A DNA stretch of 64,000 nt from CAVRTM01 sp963696105 (lineage in GTDB: Bacteria; Actinomycetota; Actinomycetes; Actinomycetales; Dermatophilaceae): positions 1,178,001 to 1,242,000 of the forward strand of contig CAVOIP010000005.1 of assembly GCA_963696105.1 (NCBI GenBank). The letters are read 5' to 3'. The first letter of the stretch is position 1. Each line of letters starts with the position of its first letter. Below are positions 52,855-62,427 of the stretch, piece by piece. A program made the position numbers and the translations under genes. The notes beneath the pieces are model-generated. The model worked only from the letters and a program-made list of their open reading frames with translations, was not told where the DNA came from and did not search any database.

Positions 52855-55118
52855 GCGAGGGGGTTCTCCTGTGCGAGGTCGAGGTCGAGGTCGGGCTTGG
52901 GGCGCCCGGGACGGCGGAGGGACCGGTAGATCCCTACGACAAGGATGAGGGCGAACACGCCACCGAGCGCCCAGAAGACCGTGACGCTGATCGGCTGGAC
53001 CTGCACGTTGACCTGGGCGTTGCGCCCGAGGCGGGTGCCGTTGGCGGTGGACAGGTCGGCGCTGATCGGCACCAGGCCGGGTGCGACGGCGGTGACGCGC
53101 ACCTTGACGGTGGTGCGGCTGCCGGCCCCGATCCGCAGGGGGCCGGGCTGGTCGTCGATCCGCAGGCGGCGGCTGTCGGAGGTGAGGCGGAGCCGGACGT
53201 CGTCGACGGTCTCGTCGAGGTCGTTGACGACGATGAACTGCAGGACGCCGTCCTGGGCGAGGAACTTGACCGTGCCCGGTGCGACGAGGACGCGGACGCC
53301 CTTGGTGACCTCGTGCACGGCGGCGGGCGCCATCCGTGCCAGACGGCTCCAGCCGCGGGGGAGGCCGCGCCACCGGTTGGACACCAGCTGGTCCTGCGAC
53401 TCACTCCAGGTCGCCGCGAACCGGGTGGCCTCGGCGCCGGTCAGGACGCTCGCGGCCCCCTGGATGTCGCGCTTGGTGCTGGAGATGTCGGTGAGCCGCT
53501 GGGGGGTCAGGGGCGAGCGCATCGAGGCCGGCGGCTCGGCCTCGCCGGCGATCTCCGGCGTGGCCGGCGCCGGCTCGCGCTCGGCGTCCACCGCGGCGTA
53601 GAGCAGGCTGCTGGAGGGTGTGGCGCGCAGCCACGGCGCGTCGCCGACCGCACTGAACAGGGAGGTCAGCACGTCGCGGTTCCCGGCGAAGTCGCGGGGG
53701 GCGGTGACCAGCACCGAGCGTGCGCGGCCGGGGGACTCCTTCATCAGGGTCAGCGTCTCGGCGAGGAACCGCTGCACGGTGCCGGCGCCCGCCGCGGCGT
53801 CGGACGTGCCGGCGAGGATGCTGCTGAGCTCGTCGTCCGAGGCCAGCAGCGGCAGCCCGTCGCTGGTCTTGCGCGCGGCGTCCCCGCTGTACCCGGGGTC
53901 GAGCGTCAGGCCCGAGGTGGAGACGACGGCGGCGGTCAGGCCGGGGAAGGACCCGCGCAGGTCCGCCTCACGCTGGGCCGGCAGCCGGTTGTCCACCGGC
54001 CAGGCGATGTCGCTGCGGACCTGGCGCCGCAGCGTCGCGCCCAGCGTCTCGGGCCTGGCCAGGAGCCGCGCGACGGTGGGGTCGGTGGGCGCGGTGGCGA
54101 TGTCCGGGTCGGCGTACGGCAGTGCCCACAGGTCGTGTCCCGCGGACGCCGCGGCCAGGTCCGCGGTCAGGGCTGTCGTGAGCCCGGGTACGGCGTCCTT
54201 GACCGCCGGCTCGTCATCGGGCCCGGAGCTCGGCGTCGGGGTCGGTGCCGGGCTGCTGCGCCCCGCACCCCCGCCGGCCGCCATCGCCGCCTCGGTGGGC
54301 CCGAGGATCGACGGGTCGATGGCCCAGGTGACGGGCGCGTCGGCCGTGCCGGCGAGGACCGAGCGCAGCCTCGAGCCGCGACCGATGGCCTTGGTCCAGG
54401 CGGTGTTGCGCGCCGCGCTCGGTGCCGTGAACAGGTTCGGGTCGGGGTCCAGCGCCAACGGCACCACCGTGGTGAGCGCCAGCGGTGCGACGAACTCCTT
54501 CTTGTAGAACCACGGCAGGAAGGTCCGGGCCTCGCCGACCCGCGCCTTCCCGGCGTCGACGTCGACCGCCAGCGGCAGCGCGGCGAACCCCTCACCGTTG
54601 CGGACGGCATCGGCCGGGATGGTCAGGCGGAACGGCTCGGTGCGCCCGGCCGGCAGCGCGTCGGGCAGGTCCTGGCTGGCGACCACGGACCCGGCGGCCT
54701 GCGGGTCGTCCCCCGCGGCCCACCGCCGGACGCCGTCGCGGGTCTGCAGGCCCTGGGTGCTCAGTCGGGCGTGGACGGTCGCCGTGTCGATGGTGGTGGC
54801 GCCGGCGTTGCGCAGGGTGCCGGTCACCACGACGGGGTCGCCGGGGCGGGCGATCGTGGGGCTGACCCCGCCGAGGGTGACGGTGACCGGCGCCGCGGCG
54901 GCCACGGCCGGGGCACGGGTCGTGCCCGCGGTGGCGGCAGGCTTCGTACCGACCGTCGGCGCACGCGTCGTACCGGCTGCTGCGGAGGCGACTGACAGCG
55001 GCGCGGCGGACAGGCACAGGCCGGTGGCTGCGGTGGCAAGCGCACCGGCGACGAGCGTGCGGACGCCGCGTCGCCCGGCGGTCGGACCGCGGGGGACGCG
55101 TGGGGGCGAGGGGGTCAC
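52851..55118 (-). CDS. DUF6049 family secreted/membrane-anchored protein
   Basis: 755 residues from the GTG at 55118, overlapping the NUDIX stop. An N-terminal signal peptide (about 20-47), then a low-complexity TTRAPTVGTKPAAT stretch, a large extracytoplasmic domain and a C-terminal membrane helix (about 710-731). Equivalent to M. tuberculosis Rv3909 between mutT4 and the murJ gene. Function unknown; conserved position suggests an envelope role. Confidence 0.85.
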   Translation of the reverse strand: MTPSPPRVPRGPTAGRRGVRTLVAGALATAATGLCLSAAPLSVASAAAGTTRAPTVGTKPAATAGTTRAPAVAAAAPVTVTLGGVSPTIARPGDPVVVTGTLRNAGATTIDTATVHARLSTQGLQTRDGVRRWAAGDDPQAAGSVVASQDLPDALPAGRTEPFRLTIPADAVRNGEGFAALPLAVDVDAGKARVGEARTFLPWFYKKEFVAPLALTTVVPLALDPDPNLFTAPSAARNTAWTKAIGRGSRLRSVLAGTADAPVTWAIDPSILGPTEAAMAAGGGAGRSSPAPTPTPSSGPDDEPAVKDAVPGLTTALTADLAAASAGHDLWALPYADPDIATAPTDPTVARLLARPETLGATLRRQVRSDIAWPVDNRLPAQREADLRGSFPGLTAAVVSTSGLTLDPGYSGDAARKTSDGLPLLASDDELSSILAGTSDAAAGAGTVQRFLAETLTLMKESPGRARSVLVTAPRDFAGNRDVLTSLFSAVGDAPWLRATPSSSLLYAAVDAEREPAPATPEIAGEAEPPASMRSPLTPQRLTDISSTKRDIQGAASVLTGAEATRFAATWSESQDQLVSNRWRGLPRGWSRLARMAPAAVHEVTKGVRVLVAPGTVKFLAQDGVLQFIVVNDLDETVDDVRLRLTSDSRRLRIDDQPGPLRIGAGSRTTVKVRVTAVAPGLVPISADLSTANGTRLGRNAQVNVQVQPISVTVFWALGGVFALILVVGIYRSLRRPGRPKPDLDLDLAQENPLA

Positions 55119-55600
55119 GTCGTGCCTGCCAGGCGCTCCCAGGCCGCCTGGGCGATCCGACGCTCGTTGGGGAAGGTGAGGTGCTCGTGGACCTCCGCCA
55201 GCGGGAACCACGCGGCGTCGATGGCCTCGCCGTCGGGGTCGCCCTCGATGCTCAGCTCGCCGCCGGTGGCCTCGAGCAGGTAGTGGTGGACGACCTTGTG
55301 CACGCGCTTGTCGGCCGTGGAGAACCAGTAGTCGATGGTGCCGAGCGTGGTCAGCACCCGCCCGATGATCCCCGTCTCCTCGGCCACCTCGCGGGCGGCG
55401 GCCTCCTCGAGCGTCTCCTCGCCCTCCATGTGCCCCTTGGGCAGGCACCACTCGACCCGGCCCGCGCGGTTGCGGCGGGCGATGATCGCGATCCGCGCCG
55501 TGCCGCCGTCGACGTCCACGACGACACCGCCGGCGGACACCTCCTCCACCGCCGGGAGCCGGCGCACCTGCCGCGACGGCTTGGGGACGGGGGAGCTCAT
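55115..55600 (-). CDS. NUDIX hydrolase
   Basis: 161 residues from the ATG at 55600; no strong RBS, and a GTG a few codons upstream is possible. NUDIX box intact: GHMEGEETLEEAAAREVAEETGI (the G-x5-E-x7-REUxEExGU pattern). Syntenic with M. tuberculosis mutT4 (Rv3908). The substrate nucleotide is not predictable. Confidence 0.9.
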   Translation of the reverse strand: MSSPVPKPSRQVRRLPAVEEVSAGGVVVDVDGGTARIAIIARRNRAGRVEWCLPKGHMEGEETLEEAAAREVAEETGIIGRVLTTLGTIDYWFSTADKRVHKVVHHYLLEATGGELSIEGDPDGEAIDAAWFPLAEVHEHLTFPNERRIAQAAWERLAGTT

Positions 55601-55688
55601 GTGCGTCACTGTAACGAGCGGTCGTGTGCGTCCCCGGACGGCTCGCGCGGCTGGGAGGGCGGGCACGCGTCACCTACCCTTGGCTCTC

Positions 55689-57176
55689 GTGCCTTCCTCC
55701 GACCCGACCAGCCCGCTCCTGCAGGAGGCCGTGCGCCGGCTCGTTCCCGTGCTGCCGCTCCTCACCGACCTGGGCGAGCGGTTCACGGGTGCCGGCCACG
55801 AGATCTCGCTGGTCGGTGGCCCGGTGCGGGACGCGTTCCTGGGGCGGACGTCCCCGGACCTGGACCTCACCACCGACGCGACGCCGGAGCAGACCGAGGC
55901 GCTGCTGCGCGGCTGGGCCGACGCGCACTGGGACGTGGGCCGGGCGTTCGGCACGATCGGTGCGCGCAAGAGCACCGACGCCGGGACCTTCCTGGTCGAG
56001 GTGACGACGTACCGCAAGGACGCGTACGACCGCACGACCCGCAAGCCCGAGGTGGCCTTCGGCGACAACCTGGCCGACGACCTCGTGCGCCGCGACTTCA
56101 CCGTCAACGCGATGGCGCTGCGGTTGCCCTCGCTGGAGTTCGTCGATCCGCACGACGGCCTCGGCGCGCTGGCCGCGAAGGTGCTGCGCACGCCCGGTAC
56201 GCCGCAGGAGTCCTTCGCCGACGACCCGCTGCGGATGATGCGGGCGGCCCGGTTCGTCTCCCAGCTCGGGTTCACCGTGGCGCCGGAGGTCGAGGCGGCG
56301 ATGACCGCCATGGCCGACCGGCTCTCCATCGTCTCGGCGGAGCGGACCCGGGACGAGTTCGTCAAGCTGGTCATGGGCGCCGGGCCCCGGGCCGGCCTCG
56401 CGCTGCTGGTCCGCACCGGGCTGGCCGCCCAGGTCGTGCCCGAGCTGCCGGCGCTCGCGCTGGAGATCGACGAGCACCACCGGCACAAGGACGTCTACGA
56501 GCACTCACTCACCGTGCTGGAGCAGGCGATCGCGCTGGAGGGACCGCCGGACGGTCCGGAGGAGTCGGTGCCCGGGCCCGACCTCGTGCTGCGCCTGGCT
56601 GCGCTGCTGCACGACATCGGCAAGCCCCCGACCCGCCGGTTCGAGGACGGTGGTGGTGTGAGCTTCCACCACCACGAGGTGGTCGGCGCCAAGATGACCG
56701 CCAAACGGCTGAAGGCGATGCGCTTCGACAAGGACACGGTCAAGGCCGTCACCCGGCTGGTCGAGCTGCACCTGCGCTTCCACGGCTACGGCAACGGCGA
56801 GTGGACCGACTCGGCCGTGCGCCGCTACGTCACCGACGCCGGGCCGCTGCTGCCCCGGCTGCACCGCCTCACCCGCTCGGACTGCACCACCCGCAACCAG
56901 CGCAAGGCCCAGCGGCTCTCGCGCACGTACGACGAGCTGGAGGCCAGGATCGCGCGGCTGCAGTCCCAGGAGGAGCTGGCCGCCGTCCGCCCCGAGCTGG
57001 ACGGCAACCAGATCGCCGAGGTGCTGGGGATCTCCCCCGGCCCGGTGCTCGGCCGGGCGTACAAGTACCTGCTGTCGGTGCGGATGGACCAGGGTCCGAT
57101 CGGGCCGGACGCGGCGACCCAGGCCCTGCGCGAGTGGTGGGCGACCCAGCCCGAGAGCGCCGACTCGCGCGCCTGA
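55689..57176 (+). CDS. cca: CCA-adding tRNA nucleotidyltransferase
   Basis: 495 residues from the GTG at 55689. Head motif LVGGPVRDAFLG with the metal pair DLDLTTDA, then RRDFTVNAMAL, DPLRMMRAARF and an HD hydrolase domain (LHDIGKPPTRR). Adds or repairs the 3' CCA, needed here because the tRNA genes in this window lack encoded CCA. Syntenic with Rv3907c (pcnA); the A-adding-only alternative is less likely. Confidence 0.94.
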   Translation: MPSSDPTSPLLQEAVRRLVPVLPLLTDLGERFTGAGHEISLVGGPVRDAFLGRTSPDLDLTTDATPEQTEALLRGWADAHWDVGRAFGTIGARKSTDAGTFLVEVTTYRKDAYDRTTRKPEVAFGDNLADDLVRRDFTVNAMALRLPSLEFVDPHDGLGALAAKVLRTPGTPQESFADDPLRMMRAARFVSQLGFTVAPEVEAAMTAMADRLSIVSAERTRDEFVKLVMGAGPRAGLALLVRTGLAAQVVPELPALALEIDEHHRHKDVYEHSLTVLEQAIALEGPPDGPEESVPGPDLVLRLAALLHDIGKPPTRRFEDGGGVSFHHHEVVGAKMTAKRLKAMRFDKDTVKAVTRLVELHLRFHGYGNGEWTDSAVRRYVTDAGPLLPRLHRLTRSDCTTRNQRKAQRLSRTYDELEARIARLQSQEELAAVRPELDGNQIAEVLGISPGPVLGRAYKYLLSVRMDQGPIGPDAATQALREWWATQPESADSRA

Positions 57177-57202
57177 CCCGGCGGGCTGCCCCTGCCGACG
57201 TC

Positions 57203-57311
57203 GTGCCGGTGGGTCGGCGAACCGGTGCCGATCGTGCCCGGAAATGCCGACTGGCGGGCACGAGGTGGCGCTGGCATGTCGGGCGCGCCCACTGTGTGCC
57301 GGTGGGTCGGC
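57203..57311. repeat. 16-bp direct repeat spaced 93 bp in a non-coding gap
   Basis: GTGCCGGTGGGTCGGC at 57203-57218 and 57296-57311. Diverged downstream similarity (GCCGACT, GGGCACGAG or GGCACCAGAT) suggests a duplicated intergenic unit of about 93 bp. No ORF is supported in 57177-57365. Confidence 0.55.
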
Positions 57312-57365
57312 CGGTCCGCACCCCGAACGCCGACTCGCTGGCACCAGATCGGCGGCGGGACCGCC

Positions 57366-57800
57366 TCAGCGGTAGGTCTTGCCCTGCTGCCGCTCCACCT
57401 TCAGCTGTGACTCATACAGGTGGCGCTTGCCCTGTGCATAGGTGTCGCGGGCCCAGCGCTCGAGGTCGGCGAACGGACGGTAGTAGTCGTCCTCATAGCT
57501 CTCGACCAGCTCGAACGTCCACCGTCCGGCGGCGACGTCCCGGCCGATGACCTGCTGCTCGATCCGGTCGGCGACCTCGGGCCGGCCGGCGTCACGGAAG
57601 GCCTGCACCGCCTCGTCCAGGGACATGTCGGCCTTGCCGGTCAGCTGGTGGAAGTCGTAGAGCCGGCCCCGGGCGCGCTCGACCGTCTCGAACGCCTTGG
57701 ACAGCTTGCCCATCGCCTCGATCGTGGCCTGGTCGGCATCCGGGGGGAGGGTGTGCTCGGCGTCGTCGGTGGTCGGCTTGGGTGGGTCCTGGTCGCTCAC
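57366..57800 (-). CDS. conserved hypothetical protein
   Basis: 144 residues; GTG start. Hydrophilic, helical, with LSKAFETVERARGRLYDFHQLTG and a C-terminal FADLERWARDTYAQGKRHLYESQLK. No signal or membrane segment. It resembles short actinobacterial proteins of unknown function; I cannot assign a family. Confidence 0.8.
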   Translation of the reverse strand: MSDQDPPKPTTDDAEHTLPPDADQATIEAMGKLSKAFETVERARGRLYDFHQLTGKADMSLDEAVQAFRDAGRPEVADRIEQQVIGRDVAAGRWTFELVESYEDDYYRPFADLERWARDTYAQGKRHLYESQLKVERQQGKTYR

Positions 57801-57804
57801 GCCC

Positions 57805-59148
57805 TCAGGATGCCGCGACGACCCGCCCGCCGCGACTCCGGGCGAAGGCCACGCCGGCGGCGAGGTAGCCGACCGCCAGCGCGGCGTAGACCGCCCGGGA
57901 GTAGCCGTTGTCGGGGACCACGAGGGCCGAGAGGGCGGCCGCGGCGACGAAGGCAGCGTTGTACGCGACGTCGTACAGGCTGAAGACGCGGCCGCGGAAG
58001 GCGTCGTCGACGTCGCGCTGGACGATCGTGTCGACGCAGATCTTGACGGTCTGCCCGGCCCAGCCGATCAGGGCGGCGCCGACGAGCAGCTGCACCAGCG
58101 TCATCGCCAGCACGAACGTCGCCTCGGTGGCCGCCGCCGCGACGAGCGCCACGACGACGACGCGGGCGGGATCGGCCGCGCGGACCCACGCCGGCGTGAG
58201 CACGGCAGCGCCGACGAACCCCGCCGCCCCGGCGGCGACCACCCAGCCGAGGATCTCCAGGCCGGAGGCGGCGTCCGAGGCGCTGCTGAGGTAGTTGCGG
58301 GCCAGCAGGATCGTCGCCAGCGTCGAGACGCCGAAGATGAAGCGGTGCGCGGACATCACCGCGAGCGCGGCCGCCGCCGTACGCCGCTCGCGCAGGTGCC
58401 GCAGCGCCGCCGCCAGGTCACCGGCCGCGTCCCGGAGGGGGCGGACGGTCGTCCGGGGCTCGGGAGCCGTCGGGAGCAGCCTGTCGGGACCGAGCTCGCG
58501 GACGCCGAGGCGCAGCCCCAGCACGGCGGCCGCGACCAGCGCCGCGGCGACCAGCAGCAGGAGGGCCGCGTGGGGCGCGCCCAGCAGGCGCGCGCCGTAC
58601 ACGGCCGCGCTGCCGACCAGGGCCGCCGCCGTGCCGAGCGTCGGGGTGACGGCGTTGGCGGTGACCAGCGAGCGGGGCGCGACGACGTGCGGCAGCCCGG
58701 CCGACAGGGCCGAGAGCAGGAACCGGTTGATGCTGACGCAGAGCAGCACGACGGCGTACAGGGGGAGGCCCTGCCGGCCCGTGGCCACGAGCGCGGCGAC
58801 GACCAGCACGAGCGCCGCGCGGACGAGGTTGCCGAGCACCAGGACGTTACGGCGCGACCAGCGGTCCAGCGGCACTCCGGCCCACGGGCCGACCAGCGTG
58901 AACGGCAGCGTCAGCACGGCGAAGGCCAGTGCGATGCCGCCGGCGGTCGTGGCCCGCTCGGGCGAGAAGAAGAACAGCGACGCGAGCGCCACCTCGAACG
59001 CGCCGTCGCCCAGCTGGGTGGTCAGCCGCACCGCGAGCAGACGACGGTACGGCGCCCCGGACAGCAGGCCGCGGACCCCCGGCTGCGGTGGCGGCTGCAG
59101 GACCGGCGCCGGTGTCCCGTCGCATCTGCGGGAAGGAGCGCTCGACAC
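57805..59148 (-). CDS. MFS transporter
   Basis: 447 residues; GTG start. About twelve membrane helices; the first begins AVRLTTQLGDGAFEVALASLFFF, with the loop PLDRWSRRNVL corresponding to the MFS motif A (GxxxDRxGRR). Efflux-type DHA family by appearance; substrate unknown. Four bases upstream of the conserved hypothetical gene. Confidence 0.86.
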   Translation of the reverse strand: MSSAPSRRCDGTPAPVLQPPPQPGVRGLLSGAPYRRLLAVRLTTQLGDGAFEVALASLFFFSPERATTAGGIALAFAVLTLPFTLVGPWAGVPLDRWSRRNVLVLGNLVRAALVLVVAALVATGRQGLPLYAVVLLCVSINRFLLSALSAGLPHVVAPRSLVTANAVTPTLGTAAALVGSAAVYGARLLGAPHAALLLLVAAALVAAAVLGLRLGVRELGPDRLLPTAPEPRTTVRPLRDAAGDLAAALRHLRERRTAAAALAVMSAHRFIFGVSTLATILLARNYLSSASDAASGLEILGWVVAAGAAGFVGAAVLTPAWVRAADPARVVVVALVAAAATEATFVLAMTLVQLLVGAALIGWAGQTVKICVDTIVQRDVDDAFRGRVFSLYDVAYNAAFVAAAALSALVVPDNGYSRAVYAALAVGYLAAGVAFARSRGGRVVAAS

Positions 59149-59210
59149 GCTGTCATCGTGTCATGGTGGTGTCGCGGGCCATCGCGTTGTTGGAGCGAGG
59201 GGTGATCGAC

Positions 59211-60007
59211 GTGGCGGGGACAGAGGGGCAGGAGCAGGGCCGGCGACGGGTCTTCGGGGACGGCCCAGCGTCCTGGGCCACCGGGGCTCAGGACGCGGGA
59301 GCGTCGGTGGGCACGAGGAGAACACCGGCGCGTCGTTCCGGCACGCGGTAGCGGCCGGGCTGCGCTGGCTGGAGCTTGACGTGCGCCGCTGCGCCGACGG
59401 TGCGCTGGTGGGCGGGCACTTCCCCACCCATGCCGACGGCGCCTTCACAGCGACGCTCACGCTGGCCGAGGCCCGCGCCCGCGGCGCCGCACCGCTGGAG
59501 GAGCTGTTGGACGGGCTGCCGCCGCAGATCTCGCTGGACCTGGACCTCAAGACCTCCCTGGAGGACGCCCTGCGGCCGGCGGCGGAGACGACGGCGGCCC
59601 TGCTCGCGCCGGTCGCCGCCCGGATGGCGCAGGAGCGCGGGCTGTTCGTCTCCTCGTTCGACCCGTCCGCGCTGCTGATCCTGCGCGAGCACGCGCCCGA
59701 GGTGGCGTTGGGCCTGCTGACATGGGTCGGCTTCCCGCTGCGCAAGGCGATCCCGGCCGCGGCACACCTCGGGGTCGAGGTGGTGGGCGCCCACTGGACC
59801 TCGTTCGGGCCGAACGAGCTGGACCGGGCGCCGTTCCACCTGCCGGCCAAGGAGTCGATCGCCGTTGCGCACCAAGCCGGCCTGGAAGTGCTGGCCTGGA
59901 CCCCGCCGGTCGCCCGGGCGATGGAGCTGCTGGAAGCCGGGGTGGACGCGGTGGTTGTCGACGACGTCCCGAGCACCCTGCCGCTGCTGGCCCACCTGGC
60001 CGACTGA
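59211..60007 (+). pseudogene. glycerophosphodiester phosphodiesterase with apparent N-terminal frameshift
   Basis: The GDPD core is intact in the frame ending at 60007: VLGHRGSGRG, EENTGASFRHAV, LELDVRR, GGHFPTH, DLDLKTSLED and a C-terminal VVVDDVPS. That frame has no ATG, GTG or TTG start before the HRG motif. All nearby starts (ATG 59163, GTG 59202, GTG 59211) are in another frame that reads VFGDGP and then diverges. Inserting one C near 59264-59266 joins them as VFGDGPSVLGHRG. So either a one-base deletion, an assembly error, or programmed frameshifting. Coordinates of the 5' end are approximate. Confidence 0.65.
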
Positions 60008-60136
60008 TCCACCTGCGGGAGGTCGACACGGCGGGCGCCAATGTTCGCGGTCGCGGCCCCTGGCGCGGCTAGGTTTCTCCCCACGGGCCGTCACGGGACC
60101 GCCCAGCAGCACGCCGCGACCGGGGGTGGACAAGGC

Positions 60137-61120
60137 ATGGGGGTCAAGGTCAGCGTCGTCGTCGCGTCCTACAACGCGGGGCGCTATGTCGAGCCGCTGA
60201 TCGCGTCGTTGATGTCGCAGTCACTGCCGACGGACGAGTTCGAGGTGATCTTCGTCGACGACGGGTCGACCGATGACACCCCCGCCCGCTTCGACGAGCT
60301 GGCCTCGCTCCACCCGCACGTCCGGGTGCTGCACATCGCCAACTCCGGCTGGCCGGGTCGCCCGCGCAACCTCGGCATGGACGCCGCCTCCGGCGAGTAC
60401 GTGTACTTCGTGGACGCGGACGACTGGCTCGGGCGCCAGGCGCTGGAGCGGATGTACGACATGGCCAGCCGCCAGGACGCCGACGTCTTGATCGGCAAGA
60501 TCGTCGGTCACGGCCGCTCGGTCCCCAAGGTGCTGTTCGAGCGCAACCGCGACCGGGTCGGCATTGCGGACGCCCCGATCATGGACAGCCTGACCTGCCA
60601 CAAGATGTTCCGGACCGCGTTCCTGGACCGGCACCGGCTCCGCTTTGCCGAGGGCCGGCGACGCCTGGAGGACCACCTGTTCGTGGTCGAGGCGTACCTC
60701 CGGGCCGAGGTGGTCTCCGTGCTGTCGGACTACCCGTGTTACCACCACGCCCGCCGTGACGACGGTGGCAACATCTCCTTCGAGCCCTACCGCCCGGCTG
60801 ACTACTACCGCAGCGTGCGTGAGGCGGCCGAGCTGACGCTGTCGCTGACCGAGCCGAGCGCGGTGCGGGACCGGGTGCTTCGGCGGTGGTACCGCGTGGA
60901 GATGCTCGGGCGCCTGGGCGGCAAGGGGTTCCTCACCCACGACGAGGGTTACCGCCGCGAGCTCTGCGACGAGGTGCGCGTGCTCGCCCTGGACCTGTTC
61001 ACCAGCCCGGGCATCTGGGAGCCACTGCCCGAGCGGCTCCAGGTCCGTTCCGCACTGCTGCGCGAGGGCCGGTACGACGACCTGCTCGCCCTGGCCCACA
61101 CCGAGACCGCGCCCGGGTAG
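60137..61120 (+). CDS. glycosyltransferase family 2
   Basis: 327 residues from the ATG at 60137. GT-A fold: SVVVASYNAGRYVEPLIASL, FVDDGSTDDT and metal-binding VYFVDADDWL (DxD-like). Uses nucleotide-sugars to build a glycan or glycolipid; acceptor unknown. No membrane helix. Possibly transcribed with the upstream phosphodiesterase. Confidence 0.88.
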   Translation: MGVKVSVVVASYNAGRYVEPLIASLMSQSLPTDEFEVIFVDDGSTDDTPARFDELASLHPHVRVLHIANSGWPGRPRNLGMDAASGEYVYFVDADDWLGRQALERMYDMASRQDADVLIGKIVGHGRSVPKVLFERNRDRVGIADAPIMDSLTCHKMFRTAFLDRHRLRFAEGRRRLEDHLFVVEAYLRAEVVSVLSDYPCYHHARRDDGGNISFEPYRPADYYRSVREAAELTLSLTEPSAVRDRVLRRWYRVEMLGRLGGKGFLTHDEGYRRELCDEVRVLALDLFTSPGIWEPLPERLQVRSALLREGRYDDLLALAHTETAPG

Positions 61121-61239
61121 CTGCCGCGACCGGGGCTCCGGCTCGGGCGACGGCACGTGGCTCCCGGCAACCTCGACCGGCAGCGGCCCGCCGCTCGGAC
61201 CGTGCTGGGGGTGGCGGAGGGCAGCTCGACGACCCGACA

Positions 61240-61282
61240 GACGGCGGGGCCGCTCCGTGGTGAACGGACCGACCCCGCCGTC
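61240..61282 (-). terminator. hairpin downstream of ino1
   Basis: 10-bp perfect stem (61240-61249 with 61273-61282), about 30 bp past the ino1 stop on the minus strand. Confidence 0.6.
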
Positions 61283-61312
61283 GGCGGAGAGCGCTGTACG
61301 ACGAGCCGGTGG

Positions 61313-62392
61313 TTACCGCTCGACGGTGCCCTGGATGAAGGCCTCGACGGAGGCGGCGCCCTCGTCGTCGGGGCGCTGCACCGGCGGAGACTTCATCAGG
61401 TAGGACGAGGCGGACAGCAGCGCGCCGCCGATGCCCCGGTCCTTGGCGATCTTGGCCGCGCGGATGGCGTCGATGATGATGCCGGCCGAGTTGGGGGAGT
61501 CCCAGACCTCGAGCTTGTACTCCAGGTTCAGCGGCACGTCGCCGAACGCGCGGCCCTCGAGGCGGACGTAGGCCCACTTGCGGTCGTCGAGCCACTGGAC
61601 GTAGTCGCTGGGGCCGATGTGGACGTTGCGCTCGCCGAGGTCGTGCTCGATGTTGCTGGTGACGGCCTGGGTCTTGGAGATCTTCTTGGACTCCAGGCGG
61701 TCGCGCTCGAGCATGTTCTTGAAGTCCATGTTGCCGCCGACGTTGAGCTGGTAGGTGCGGTCCAGCACGACGCCGCGGTCCTCGAACAGCTTGGCCATGA
61801 CCCGGTGGGTGATGGTGGCACCGACCTGGCTCTTGATGTCGTCACCGATGATCGGCACGCCGGCGGCCTCGAACTTCGCGGCCCACTCGGGGTCGGAGGC
61901 GATGAAGACCGGCAGGGCGTTGACGAAGGCCACGCCCGCGTCGATGGCGCACTGGGCGTAGTACTTGTCGGCGACCTCAGAGCCCACCGGCAGGTAGGAG
62001 ACGAGCACGTCGGCCTTGGCGTCCTTGAGCGCCTGGACGATGTCGACCGGCTCGGCCTCGGACTCCTCGATGGTCAGGCGGTAGTACTTGCCCAGGCCGT
62101 CGTTGGTCACGCCACGCTGGACGGTCACGCCGGTCGGGGGGACCTCGGCGATCTTGATGGTGTTGTTCTCGGAGGCGTTGATCGCGTCGGCCAGGTCGAA
62201 GCCGACCTTCTTGGCGTCGACGTCGAACGCGGCGACGAACTGCACGTCGTTGACGTGGTACTCCCCGAACTTCACGTGCATCAGCCCGGGCACCTTGCCG
62301 CTCGGGTCTGCGTCCTTGTAGTACTCGACTCCCTGCACCAGCGAGCTGGCGCAGTTGCCGACGCCGACGATGGCGACGCGCACGGATCCCAT
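61313..62392 (-). CDS. ino1: Ino1: myo-inositol-1-phosphate synthase
   Basis: 359 residues from ATG behind AAAGGAG. NAD-binding VAIVGVGNCASSLVQG, catalytic-region GDDIKSQVGATITHR, NVGGNMDFKNM and SPNSAGIIIDAIRAAK. Converts glucose-6-phosphate to inositol-3-phosphate for phosphatidylinositol and mycothiol. The short actinobacterial form. The padR gene lies just upstream on the same strand, a linkage seen in many actinobacteria. Confidence 0.96.
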   Translation of the reverse strand: MGSVRVAIVGVGNCASSLVQGVEYYKDADPSGKVPGLMHVKFGEYHVNDVQFVAAFDVDAKKVGFDLADAINASENNTIKIAEVPPTGVTVQRGVTNDGLGKYYRLTIEESEAEPVDIVQALKDAKADVLVSYLPVGSEVADKYYAQCAIDAGVAFVNALPVFIASDPEWAAKFEAAGVPIIGDDIKSQVGATITHRVMAKLFEDRGVVLDRTYQLNVGGNMDFKNMLERDRLESKKISKTQAVTSNIEHDLGERNVHIGPSDYVQWLDDRKWAYVRLEGRAFGDVPLNLEYKLEVWDSPNSAGIIIDAIRAAKIAKDRGIGGALLSASSYLMKSPPVQRPDDEGAASVEAFIQGTVER

Positions 62393-62427
62393 GGGGTTCT
62401 CCTTCGAAAGAGGGGTATGGCGGATGG

